Assembly: GCA_963702175.1 (NCBI GenBank)
Contig: OY969721.1
Location: 1,860,001-1,924,000 of the forward strand
Source: VRUE01 sp963702175
GTDB lineage: Bacteria; Actinomycetota; Thermoleophilia; Solirubrobacterales; 70-9
Length of the DNA: 64,000 nucleotides
Direction: 5' to 3'
Below are positions 17,928-25,574 of the stretch, one piece after another; positions within the stretch are counted from its first letter, which is position 1, and each line of letters starts with the position of its first letter. A program made the translations under genes and the position numbers. The notes beneath the pieces are model-generated. The model saw only the letters and a list, made by a program, of their open reading frames with translations. It did not search any database and had not been told where the DNA came from.

Positions 17928-19490
17928 ATGCTCACTGTGCAGAGCCTTCTCGACGAGCTTGGCCTCGAGCTGGCCGCTGGGAGCGACGCGGCGGAGGCGC
18001 CGGTGCGGTGGGTTCACATCTCCGAGCTGGAGGACCCGACCCCTTGGCTCTCCGGCGGAGAGCTGATGCTGACCACCGGCATCCCGCTCGACACGGCGGC
18101 GAAACAGCGCTCCTTCGTTGGCCGCCTCGCTGACCACAACCTCGCCGGCCTCGGCCTCGGCATCGGCTTCAGCCACAAGAAACTGCCCAAAGCTCTGGTC
18201 GAGGAGGCGGCCAAGCGCGGCTTCCCCGTCTTTGAGGTGCCCTACTCGACTCCGTTCATCGCGATCACCGAGAAGGCCTTTGCCCGCCTCGTCAACGAGC
18301 AGTACGAGGTACTCCAGCGGGGTATCGCCGTGCAGCGCCGACTCGAGCGGCTGGTCCTGGAAGAGCGCGGCCTGGAGGAGATCGTCGCCGCGATCTCCTC
18401 GGCGGTGGGCGGCACGGTGGCGATCCTCGGCGGCCGTGGCGAGCGCCTTGCCGGGCGTGGCTTCCGCCGCCAGCTCTCGGCCGAGGCGGTGAAGGCGATT
18501 CGCGAGGAAGCGCTCTCGCACACCCGCGATGGCCACCCGTTCGTCCCCGCCCACCCCTCGGTGGCCGGCCGCGCTCTCGCCCACCCGGTGATCTCGCCCG
18601 GCGGCGGGCCTCCGCAGGCCTGGGTCGTGATCGTCCGCGACTTCGGCGGGCTGGGTGACTTCGAGCGCCTGATCTTGCAGCAGGCCGTCGCCGTCGTTGC
18701 CCTCGAGATGATGCGTCGCCGCGTCGCCAGCGAGACCGAGCGCCGCCTCGCCGGCGACGTGTTGGCGGGGGCGTTGGGTGGTCGCATGGATCCCTCCGAG
18801 CTGCGCCGGCGGCTCGAGCCGTTCGGGATCGGCGAGGAGGCCGCCGTGCTCGTCTTCGCCCTCGACGATCCCGCCTCCGCCGAGCCAGCGCTCGAGCACG
18901 CGCTCGCCGCCGACGCCTGCCCGGCCGTCGTCGCCCTTCACACCAGCGCCGGCCAGGACCTGCTCTGCGCGGTGGTCGACGCCTCCGACCGCGACCCGAT
19001 CGACGTCGCCGCCGACGCCCGCAAAGCGCTGACCAGGGACCGGGGGACCGTCCGCGCCGCCGCCAGCCGACCCGGCCCGCCCGAGGACCTGCGCCGCTCC
19101 TTTCACGAGGCTCGCTGCGCGCTCGAGGCGACCGCCTTCTCGGAGAACGGCAGCGAGCCCGAGGTCGCCTCATGGCGCGACCTAGGGGCATTCACCCTGC
19201 TGCTCTCGATTCAGGACGACGAAGCGCTGAAGCTCTACTGCGACAGCGTCCTCGGGCCGATCGAAGCGGGCGACGAGGAGTACGGCGGCGAGCTACTGCG
19301 CTCGCTGGCCGCCTTCATCGAGCAGAACGGCCAGTGGGAGCGCGCCGCGCGCCAGGTCTACTGCCACCGCCACACGCTGCGCTACCGGATGCGCAAGATC
19401 GAAGAGCTGACCGGGCGCGACCTCTCGCGTGCCCACGACCGGATCGAGTTCTGGCTGGCGCTGCGGGCAAAAGAGCTGGTTGGGTCATGA
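17928..19490 (+). CDS. PucR/CdaR-type transcriptional regulator
   Basis: 520 residues. The N-terminal PucR ligand domain spans about 1-125 (MLTVQSLLDELGLELAAGSD and WVHISELEDPTPWLSGGELML). A central region precedes the C-terminal helix-turn-helix (AARQVYCHRHTLRYRMRKIE, about 480-500). PucR proteins usually activate nitrogen-compound catabolic genes when they sense an intermediate. The gene sits inside the operon, between an aminotransferase and alanine dehydrogenase, with a 4-base overlap to the latter. It is the best candidate for local control of the amine island. Confidence 0.85.
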   Translation: MLTVQSLLDELGLELAAGSDAAEAPVRWVHISELEDPTPWLSGGELMLTTGIPLDTAAKQRSFVGRLADHNLAGLGLGIGFSHKKLPKALVEEAAKRGFPVFEVPYSTPFIAITEKAFARLVNEQYEVLQRGIAVQRRLERLVLEERGLEEIVAAISSAVGGTVAILGGRGERLAGRGFRRQLSAEAVKAIREEALSHTRDGHPFVPAHPSVAGRALAHPVISPGGGPPQAWVVIVRDFGGLGDFERLILQQAVAVVALEMMRRRVASETERRLAGDVLAGALGGRMDPSELRRRLEPFGIGEEAAVLVFALDDPASAEPALEHALAADACPAVVALHTSAGQDLLCAVVDASDRDPIDVAADARKALTRDRGTVRAAASRPGPPEDLRRSFHEARCALEATAFSENGSEPEVASWRDLGAFTLLLSIQDDEALKLYCDSVLGPIEAGDEEYGGELLRSLAAFIEQNGQWERAARQVYCHRHTLRYRMRKIEELTGRDLSRAHDRIEFWLALRAKELVGS

Positions 19491-20626
19491 AGGTCGGGGT
19501 GCCGAGGGAGATCAAGCCCGACGAGTACCGCGTCGCGATCACCCCCGCCGGGGTGCGCGAGATGGTCGAACACGGTCATGAGGTGCTGGTCGAGGCCGGC
19601 GCGGGGGAGGGCAGCGCGATCCCCGATCCCCACTTCGAGGCGCAGGGGGCCCGCATCGTCGGCGACGCCGCGACGGTCTTCGGCGAGGCCGAGATGGTGC
19701 TCAAGGTGAAGGAGCCGCAGCCGGGCGAGATCGAGATGCTGCGCCCGGGCCAGCTCCTCTTCACCTACCTCCACCTCGCCCCCGACCCGGAGCAGACCCG
19801 TGGCCTGCGCGAGTCGGGCGCCACCTGCATCGCCTACGAGACGGTCGAGGATGCTCGCGGACGGTTGCCGCTACTGGCCCCGATGAGCGAGATTGCCGGC
19901 AAGATCGCGACTCAGGCCGGCGCCTTCATGCTGGAGAAGCCAATGGGTGGGCGCGGCATCCTGCTCGGCGGCGTCCCCGGCGTCGCCGCTGCCAACGTGA
20001 TCGTGATCGGCGGCGGCGTGGTCGGCATGAACGCCGCCTTCATCGCGATCGGCATGGAGGCTGACGTCTTCGTCTTCGATAAGTCGATCGACCGCCTGCG
20101 GGAGCTCGAGACCGCCTTCGGTGGCCGCTGCTCGACCGTCTACTCGACCACGCTGGCGATCGAGCAGATGCTGCCGACCGCCGACCTGGTGATCGGCGCC
20201 GTCCTCGTCCACGGCGCCCGTGCTCCCTTTGTCGTCAGCCGCGAGCAGCTGGTGCTGATGAAGTCCGGCGCGGTGCTGGTCGACGTCGCGATCGACCAGG
20301 GCGGCTGCTTTGAGACCTCACACCCCACCACCCACCGGGACCCTACCTTCGAGGTCGATGGCGTCATTCACTACTGCGTCGCCAACATGCCCGGCGCGGT
20401 GCCGATCACCTCGACCCACGCCCTCACCAACGCGACGCTGCCATATGGGATCTCCCTTGCTGACGCCGGCGTTGCCGGAGCGATCCGGCGAGACCCCGGG
20501 CTGCGGCTCGGGGTCAACGTCGCTGCCGGGGAGGTGACCCACCCGGCGGTCGCCGAGGGGGTGGGGACGACTTGCGTGCCGGTCGAGGAGGCGCTTGAAA
20601 TCAGAGACAACGTGGAGGTGAGTTAA
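19487..20626 (+). CDS. ald: Alanine dehydrogenase
   Basis: 379 residues, start ATG 19487 overlapping the PucR stop (ATGA). Begins MKVGVPREIKPDEYRVAITP; the pyruvate-binding Lys75 (KVKEP) and catalytic His96 (YLHLAPD) are present, as is the NAD-binding segment VIVIGGGVVGMNAA. It interconverts L-alanine and pyruvate plus ammonia with NAD+. In this setting it would recycle pyruvate for the upstream pyruvate-dependent aminotransferase and release the nitrogen as ammonium. The following gene begins in the base after its stop codon. Confidence 0.93.
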   Translation: MKVGVPREIKPDEYRVAITPAGVREMVEHGHEVLVEAGAGEGSAIPDPHFEAQGARIVGDAATVFGEAEMVLKVKEPQPGEIEMLRPGQLLFTYLHLAPDPEQTRGLRESGATCIAYETVEDARGRLPLLAPMSEIAGKIATQAGAFMLEKPMGGRGILLGGVPGVAAANVIVIGGGVVGMNAAFIAIGMEADVFVFDKSIDRLRELETAFGGRCSTVYSTTLAIEQMLPTADLVIGAVLVHGARAPFVVSREQLVLMKSGAVLVDVAIDQGGCFETSHPTTHRDPTFEVDGVIHYCVANMPGAVPITSTHALTNATLPYGISLADAGVAGAIRRDPGLRLGVNVAAGEVTHPAVAEGVGTTCVPVEEALEIRDNVEVS

Positions 20627-22069
20627 GTGGCGACGGCGGAGAAGACGAGGCTGAGGAACTTCATCGACGGCAAGGCGGTCGACCCGGTGGAGGGGAAGAC
20701 CGAGGACGTCGTCAACCCGGCCAGCGGTGAGACGATCGCCGAGGCGCCGCTCTCTACTAAGGCAGACGTAGACGCCGCGGTCGAGGCGGCCAGGGCCGCC
20801 TTCCATGGCTGGGCGACGACGCCGCCGGGGGAGCGCGCCAGGGCGCTGTTGCGGATGGCAGACCTGGTCGAGGAGCGCGGCGATGAGATCGCCGATCTCG
20901 AGTCCGCCGACGCCGGCAAGCCGCGCACCGCCGTGCTCGAGGACGAAGTCCCGGTGATGGCCGACCAATTGCGCTTCTTCGCCGGCGCCGCGCGCACGAT
21001 GGAGGGCCGCGCTGCTGGCGAGTATGCGGAGGCCCGCACCTCCTTCGTCCGCCGCGAGCCGGTCGGGGTGGTCGGCCAGATCACTCCCTGGAACTACCCG
21101 CTGATGATGGCGATCTGGAAGATCGGCCCGGCGCTCGCCGCCGGCAACACGATCGTGATCAAGCCGGCTGAGACGACGCCGCTGACGACGCTCCTGTTCG
21201 CCGAGTGGTGCACCGACCTGCTGCCGCCGGGGGTGCTCAACGCGATCGGCGGCCACGGCGAGCCGACCGGCGCCGAGCTGGTCACCCACCCCGACGTCGC
21301 GATGGTCTGCCTGACCGGCTCGCCACCGACCGGCAAGTGGATCGCCAAGGCTGCTGCCGACAGCCTGAAGCGCGTGCACCTCGAGCTCGGCGGTAAGGCG
21401 CCGGTCATCGTCTTCGACGACGTCGAGATCGAGACTGCGCTGGAGACGATCGCCGGCACCGGCTACTACAACGCCGGCCAGGACTGCACTGCGGCGACCC
21501 GGGTGCTCGCCTCGACCGCCGTCTACGACGACGTCGTCAATGGGCTCAGCTCCGAAGCGCAAGCGCTGGTGCTCGGCGACACGCTCTCGACCGACACCAC
21601 GCTGGGGCCGCTCAACTCCGGGCGCCAGCGCGAGCGGGTCGAGGGCTTCCTCGAGCGGCGTCCCGGCAACGCCGAGATCGTCACCGGCGGCGGCCAGCCC
21701 GAGTTGCCGGGCTACTTCCTTGAGCCCGCAGTGGTCGCCGGCCTCGAGCAGGGCGACGAGATGATCCAGGACGAGATCTTCGGCCCGGTGATCACCGTCC
21801 AGCCTTTCTCCGACGAGGAGAAGGCGATCGAGTGGGCGAACGGCACCCGCTACGGCCTCGCCTCCTCGGTCTGGACGCGGGACGTCGGCCGCGCGATGCG
21901 GGTTGCCAACGCGCTTGAGTTCGGCTGCGTCTGGGTCAACGACCACATCACGCTCGTCTCCGAGATGCCGCACGGCGGCTACAAGCAGTCGGGCTACGGC
22001 AAGGACCTCTCGGTCTACGCGCTCGAGGACTACACGAACATCAAGCACGTGATGGTGAGCTTGGAGTAG
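20627..22069 (+). CDS. Aldehyde dehydrogenase (aminobutyraldehyde-type)
   Basis: 480 residues from a GTG that directly abuts the ald stop codon. NAD-dependent aldehyde dehydrogenase motifs: TPWNYPLMMAIWKIGPALAAG, the glutamate in HLELGGKAP and the nucleophile in YNAGQDCTAATR; the C-terminus contains EMPHGGYKQSGYGKD. The FNF/NAGQDC pattern is typical of gamma-aminobutyraldehyde and betaine aldehyde dehydrogenases. It would oxidise 4-aminobutyraldehyde from putrescine to GABA, completing the pathway of this operon. Its substrate is inferred from family and context. Confidence 0.87.
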   Translation: MATAEKTRLRNFIDGKAVDPVEGKTEDVVNPASGETIAEAPLSTKADVDAAVEAARAAFHGWATTPPGERARALLRMADLVEERGDEIADLESADAGKPRTAVLEDEVPVMADQLRFFAGAARTMEGRAAGEYAEARTSFVRREPVGVVGQITPWNYPLMMAIWKIGPALAAGNTIVIKPAETTPLTTLLFAEWCTDLLPPGVLNAIGGHGEPTGAELVTHPDVAMVCLTGSPPTGKWIAKAAADSLKRVHLELGGKAPVIVFDDVEIETALETIAGTGYYNAGQDCTAATRVLASTAVYDDVVNGLSSEAQALVLGDTLSTDTTLGPLNSGRQRERVEGFLERRPGNAEIVTGGGQPELPGYFLEPAVVAGLEQGDEMIQDEIFGPVITVQPFSDEEKAIEWANGTRYGLASSVWTRDVGRAMRVANALEFGCVWVNDHITLVSEMPHGGYKQSGYGKDLSVYALEDYTNIKHVMVSLE

Positions 22070-22105
22070 GGTCTCAGCCGGCCGCACCCGTACGATCAAC
22101 GCCTC

Positions 22106-23851
22106 GTGAATCGAGCGGGCAGGGGACTAATGGCTGGGATGCTGCTGCTCGCCGCCTTCTTTGCGTTGGGCGCGGCGCCGCCGGCGGAAGAAGAGGACCC
22201 GCGCTGCCACGGCCGCCGGGCGAAAATCATCGGCACCGATAAAGCGGACGTCCTGCACGGGACGCCGAGCCGCGACGTGATCTGGGGCGGGCTTGGCGAC
22301 GACACGATCTTCGGCAGCCTCGCCAACGACCTGGTCTGCGGCGGGCCCGGGGCGGACCTGGTCCGCGGCGGGCGCGGCAACGACCTCGTCGACGGCGGCG
22401 CCGGTGACGGCGACCGGGCGATCGGCGATCTCGGCGACGACAAGGTGCTGGGCGGCAACGGCGAGCACGACGAGGCGGCGGGCAGCCTCGGCATCGACAT
22501 GGTCAGCGGCGGGCGCGGCAGCTTCGACCACGTCCACGGCGACTACGGCTACGACCGCATGGACGGCGGCCCCGGCGGGGGCGACGTCGCCTCCTTCGCA
22601 ACCGACGTCGCCTCGCCGAGCGGCGGCGGCGTGCGCGTCTCGCTCGTCACCCACAAGGCGCGCGGCGACGGCCACGACCGGCTCCTCCGCTTCGAGAGCC
22701 TCGAGGGCTCGGCCTTCGACGATGTCCTGATCGGCGACCCCCGCGACAACGAGATCGACGGCGGCCCCGGCGACGACACGATCGTCGGCGGCAAGGGTCG
22801 CGACGAACTGAACGGCGGCCAGGGCTCTGACGGCTGCCGCGGGGCGAAAGGGAGCACGACCTCCTGTGGGAAAGAGCGCCGCCTGAAAGCCTCGGCCTAC
22901 ATCGAGATCGATCGCTCCCACACCGAGGGCGGCGGCCTGGCGATCGTCGGCGGGGACGGCCGCGACGAGTTCACCGTCGCCTTCGACGAACGCTCGTCGA
23001 CCTTCGGCGTCACCGCCGCCAACGGGATCGCGCTCGGTCCGGGTTGCACCCGGACCGGCCCGACGCAGGCGAGCTGCCCGGCCGGTGGGCCGGCGCGCTG
23101 GCTGATGGCCGACCTCGGACCCGGTGACGACCGCCTGCGGGTTGAAGGCGACCTCTCCGGCGTCGAGAACGTTCGCATCGCGGGAGGAATGGGTGACGAC
23201 ACGATCCGCGGCGGGCCTGAGGACGACCTGATCGAGGCGGGCTTCGGCGCCGATCGCCTCTACGGCGGAGCGGGTGCCGATGGCCTGATCGGGAGCACGC
23301 CCGGCCCGACGTTCATCTACGGCGAAGAGCACGGCGACCTGCTGGCCGCGGGTGGCGGCTGCGCCGGCGGCGCGATCGTCGGCGGCCCCGGCCGCGACGA
23401 CGCCTCCTTTGCCGAGACCCAGGCGCACCCCGGCCTGCTCTACATCTCCTTCCCGCTCGACAAGGCCTGGATCGACGAGGTTCGCGGCTGCGACTCGGTC
23501 CGCCTCGACGACTCCAATGAGGACATGGAGGGCTCTTTCGACTGGGATGTCCTAATCGGCGACGGCGGCCCCAACGCGATGCTCGGCCAGCCCGGCGCCG
23601 ACCGCTTCTACGGTGGCGGCGGCGACGACATAATCGACGCCCGCGATGGCGTCCGCGACTTCTTCATCCAGTGCGGCCGCGGCAAGCCGGTGCGGCCGAA
23701 AGGGAAATCGAGGCGCAAAGCGGAGCCCGTGATCATCGGCACCGCTGACGGCTTCGCCCTCTCCGACAGCTTCGACCCCGCCCCGATCCTCTGCGCCGAA
23801 GAGAAGCACGGCACTCCCGTACCCGGCCTCCACGCCGGCCACGACGACTGA
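22106..23851 (+). CDS. Secreted RTX-type (hemolysin-like calcium-binding repeat) protein
   Basis: 581 residues. A signal peptide (MAGMLLLAAFFALGAAPPA, near residues 9-27) precedes two blocks of glycine/aspartate nonapeptides such as GGLGDDTIFGS, GGPGADLVRGGRGNDLV, GGPGDDTIVGGKGRD and GGGGDDIIDARDG, which form calcium-binding beta-rolls. Between the blocks is a less repetitive region with paired cysteines. No type I secretion genes are adjacent, and the N-terminal signal suggests Sec export instead. Function cannot be inferred; it could be a surface or matrix protein. Confidence 0.8.
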   Translation: MNRAGRGLMAGMLLLAAFFALGAAPPAEEEDPRCHGRRAKIIGTDKADVLHGTPSRDVIWGGLGDDTIFGSLANDLVCGGPGADLVRGGRGNDLVDGGAGDGDRAIGDLGDDKVLGGNGEHDEAAGSLGIDMVSGGRGSFDHVHGDYGYDRMDGGPGGGDVASFATDVASPSGGGVRVSLVTHKARGDGHDRLLRFESLEGSAFDDVLIGDPRDNEIDGGPGDDTIVGGKGRDELNGGQGSDGCRGAKGSTTSCGKERRLKASAYIEIDRSHTEGGGLAIVGGDGRDEFTVAFDERSSTFGVTAANGIALGPGCTRTGPTQASCPAGGPARWLMADLGPGDDRLRVEGDLSGVENVRIAGGMGDDTIRGGPEDDLIEAGFGADRLYGGAGADGLIGSTPGPTFIYGEEHGDLLAAGGGCAGGAIVGGPGRDDASFAETQAHPGLLYISFPLDKAWIDEVRGCDSVRLDDSNEDMEGSFDWDVLIGDGGPNAMLGQPGADRFYGGGGDDIIDARDGVRDFFIQCGRGKPVRPKGKSRRKAEPVIIGTADGFALSDSFDPAPILCAEEKHGTPVPGLHAGHDD

Positions 23852-23872
23852 CGTCGGTCCGGCTGCTGAACG

Positions 23873-24271
23873 TCAGGGACGCAGTTCCGTGAAGCCGGCG
23901 GCAGCGAAATCACCGTCGAAGGCGAGCGCCTCGGTAATTCCCTTCGCCCGCATGTAGGCGAAGCTGGTCGCGTCCACGAACGAGTACTTGCGCTCATCGT
24001 GCCGGCGTAGCCAAGACAAAGCATCGTCTTCTTGTTGCTCGGAAATCTGAGCGACTTGAACGTGGCCCTCCTCCTCGATCCCATCGAGAAATTCAACGGC
24101 CCTTTGATGCCAGGTTCGGGATCGCAGCCAGGTCCACGTCTCTCCCCGCACATGGTTGGTGATCACGATGCGCCGTCCCACAACCTTCTCGTAGAGCCGA
24201 AGAGCAGCAGCGTGATTTCGATCCCCTTCAATTGACCCCGCAATGAGAAAGGACGAGTCGGCGAAGATCAC
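23873..24271 (-). CDS. PIN-domain ribonuclease, VapC-like toxin
   Basis: 132 residues from a GTG at 24271 whose bases overlap the antitoxin stop (GTGA). The PIN domain acidic residues are in place: Asp4 (VIFADSSFL), a Glu in VRGETWTWL, and aspartates in SFVDATSF and AFDGDF. PIN toxins cut RNA with Mg2+, usually tRNA or rRNA. It is paired with the ribbon-helix-helix protein upstream. The longer frame further upstream is only the antitoxin read in another frame. Confidence 0.8.
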   Translation of the reverse strand: MIFADSSFLIAGSIEGDRNHAAALRLYEKVVGRRIVITNHVRGETWTWLRSRTWHQRAVEFLDGIEEEGHVQVAQISEQQEDDALSWLRRHDERKYSFVDATSFAYMRAKGITEALAFDGDFAAAGFTELRP

Positions 24272-24513
24272 GGGTAGTCCCGTGACAACCCGTAGACCAC
24301 GTCGTCGATGGTCTCGCTGCTGTCCGGATTGCCGCCCTTGACCGGGGACTTGAACAGCTTGTACAGCGGATCCTCCTCGATGGGTGGCAATGGATTGATC
24401 CTCTCCCGCACGCAACGCCTGATCACCTCCGCCTTCGAGAGCCCCTCTTTTTCGGCGCGTTGTTCGACCGCCGCGTCCAGCTCGGGCTCGATCGAGATCT
24501 GCAGTCGCTTCAT
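24268..24513 (-). CDS. Ribbon-helix-helix antitoxin, VapB-like
   Basis: 81 residues from the ATG at 24513 (a GTG at 24522 is also in frame). The N-terminus MKRLQISIEPELDAAVEQRA is a beta-strand plus helix typical of CopG/RHH repressors, followed by GLSKAEVIRRCVRE. The C-terminal region with PPIEEDPLYKLF would wrap the PIN toxin. It should bind its own operator, and an inverted repeat lies just upstream. It is translationally coupled to the toxin gene by overlapping stop and start. Confidence 0.8.
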   Translation of the reverse strand: MKRLQISIEPELDAAVEQRAEKEGLSKAEVIRRCVRERINPLPPIEEDPLYKLFKSPVKGGNPDSSETIDDVVYGLSRDYP

Positions 24514-24522
24514 GCGGGTCAC

Positions 24523-24552
24523 GTTACATCACCTCTGGCTATGTAATGTAAC
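24523..24552. promoter_or_regulatory. Inverted-repeat operator of the VapBC-like pair
   Basis: GTTACAT (24523-24529) and ATGTAAC (24546-24552) form a perfect 7-base inverted repeat with a 16-base gap; an extra ATGTAA begins at 24541. The site starts 10 bases before the antitoxin ATG in an AT-rich patch. Antitoxin autorepression is inferred. Confidence 0.5.
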
Positions 24553-24600
24553 AATTGAGCGTCAAAAGTGTCAAATCTGGGGTTGAACTAGGCTTTGGCC

Positions 24601-24798
24601 ATGAGTCGTAGCCCCAACGCGGATGAGGCGGCGGCGATTGCGGCGGCGATCGCCCGGTTCGAGGCCGAAACCGCTCCGGTCGCCGCGACTGACGGTGGGG
24701 CGACGAGCCCCTGGCAGCGGGCGGCGCTGGTCGAGGGGGTCGGCGCGAAGGTGAGCATCCAGGATCTCGACCAAGGAGGATCGAAATGGCTGTCGTGA
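24601..24798 (+). CDS. Small acyl-CoA carboxylase epsilon-like protein (tentative)
   Basis: 65 residues, SPNADEAAAIAAAIARFEAE then a low-complexity linker and SPWQRAALVEGVG. This pattern, an alanine-rich helix followed by SPWxRAAxxEGVG, resembles small proteins linked to actinobacterial acyl-CoA carboxylases, but the similarity is short and from memory. The carboxylase alpha gene is about 6 kb away. The last 13 bases overlap the dodecin gene, and the dodecin ribosome site lies inside this frame, so the two are likely coupled. Function unproven. Confidence 0.45.
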   Translation: MSRSPNADEAAAIAAAIARFEAETAPVAATDGGATSPWQRAALVEGVGAKVSIQDLDQGGSKWLS

Positions 24799-24995
24799 AG
24801 ATCATCGAGCTGGTCGGCAGCTCAAAGACGTCGACTGATGACGCGGCGAGGCAGGCGCTGAGCCAGGCGCAGGGCACCCTGCGCAACATCCGCGCCGTCG
24901 ACATCGTCTCGACCGGGATTCGGGGCGAGAACCTCGACGAGTACCGCGCCCACGTGCGGGTCGCCTTCCTGATCGAGGGAACGGATATCGACTAA
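24786..24995 (+). CDS. Dodecin, small flavin-binding protein
   Basis: 69 residues matching the dodecin family in length and pattern: MAVVKIIELVGSSKTSTDDA, LSQAQGTLRNIRAVDIV and YRAHVRVAFLIEG. Dodecins assemble as hollow dodecamers and store or buffer flavins. A strong ribosome site AAGGAGG sits 7 bases before the ATG. The flavin-stacking aromatic commonly found in haloarchaeal dodecin is not present in the same place. It is followed by family 1 repeat copy D. Confidence 0.85.
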   Translation: MAVVKIIELVGSSKTSTDDAARQALSQAQGTLRNIRAVDIVSTGIRGENLDEYRAHVRVAFLIEGTDID

Positions 24996-25007
24996 CAGCC
25001 AAGTGGA

Positions 25008-25096
25008 AGGGATGGGCAGGACCCTCCCCGGACAAGTGCCGGTCTAATGAGACCGGCACTTTGAGTATCCGCCCGTTGAGGGTCCTGCCCATCCCT
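25008..25096 (-). repeat. Family 1 palindromic element, copy D
   Basis: Inverse orientation, between two genes in the same direction. Arms 25008-25026 (AGGGATGGGCAGGACCCTC) and 25078-25096 are a perfect 19-base inverted repeat, unrelated to the arms of other copies. The core is complete; the central palindrome is GTGCCGGTCT, a 4-base AATG centre, AGACCGGCAC. Relative to copies B and C the inner stem shows a paired change (GGC/GCC to GTCT/AGAC). Confidence 0.85.
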
Positions 25097-25125
25097 CCCG
25101 TCGGGCGTTGGCTAGATTTCCGTTG

Positions 25126-25518
25126 ATGAGTTCTGAGCCACCCGAGGTTTCTCGCGAGCAAGCGCAAAAGCTGATCGACGAAGGTGCGCAGCTAGTTGAC
25201 GTGCGCGCCGGCCACGAGTGGGAGATGGGGCGGATCGAGGACGCCACTCACTTGCCGCTGGCTGAGCTGGCCGAACGGGCTGGGGAGATCGACAAGGATC
25301 GCCCGGTCGTCCTCTACTGCCGCGGCGGCAATCGCTCGAGCATGGCGACTACGGCCCTGGCGGCCGAGGGCTACGACGCGGTGAAGCTGAGTGAGGGGAT
25401 CGTCGGCTGGTCTGAAGCTGGCTTGCCGCTCGAGCCGGAGGGCGGTCAGGTGGCCGAGTCCGGCGAGGCCGCAGCGATTCTTCACGCTGGAGGGAAACTG
25501 CCTCCGAGCAAGTCCTGA
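25126..25518 (+). CDS. Rhodanese-like sulfurtransferase
   Basis: 130 residues. Single rhodanese domain: QLVDVRAGHEWEMGRIEDA, then the active-site loop LYCRGGNRSS with the persulfide-carrying Cys at about residue 66, and GIVGWSEAGLPLE near the end. The start ATG at 25126 gives MSSEPPEVSREQ. It lies 56 bases upstream of the siroheme reductase and in the same direction, so a role in sulfur handling beside assimilation is plausible. The C-terminal 25 residues are an unannotated tail. Confidence 0.85.
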   Translation: MSSEPPEVSREQAQKLIDEGAQLVDVRAGHEWEMGRIEDATHLPLAELAERAGEIDKDRPVVLYCRGGNRSSMATTALAAEGYDAVKLSEGIVGWSEAGLPLEPEGGQVAESGEAAAILHAGGKLPPSKS

Positions 25519-25574
25519 AGCGCCTTCCGGGGTAAATACCCGAATCCCTGTCAGGTTTTGCTATTTTCCTTGGC

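Noticed and set aside
22260..22850. Short repeated GGCGGCGACGACA-like tracts as a DNA repeat or CRISPR array
   Set aside because: They encode the glycine/aspartate nonapeptides of the RTX protein, have no constant spacer-repeat pattern, and stay in frame.
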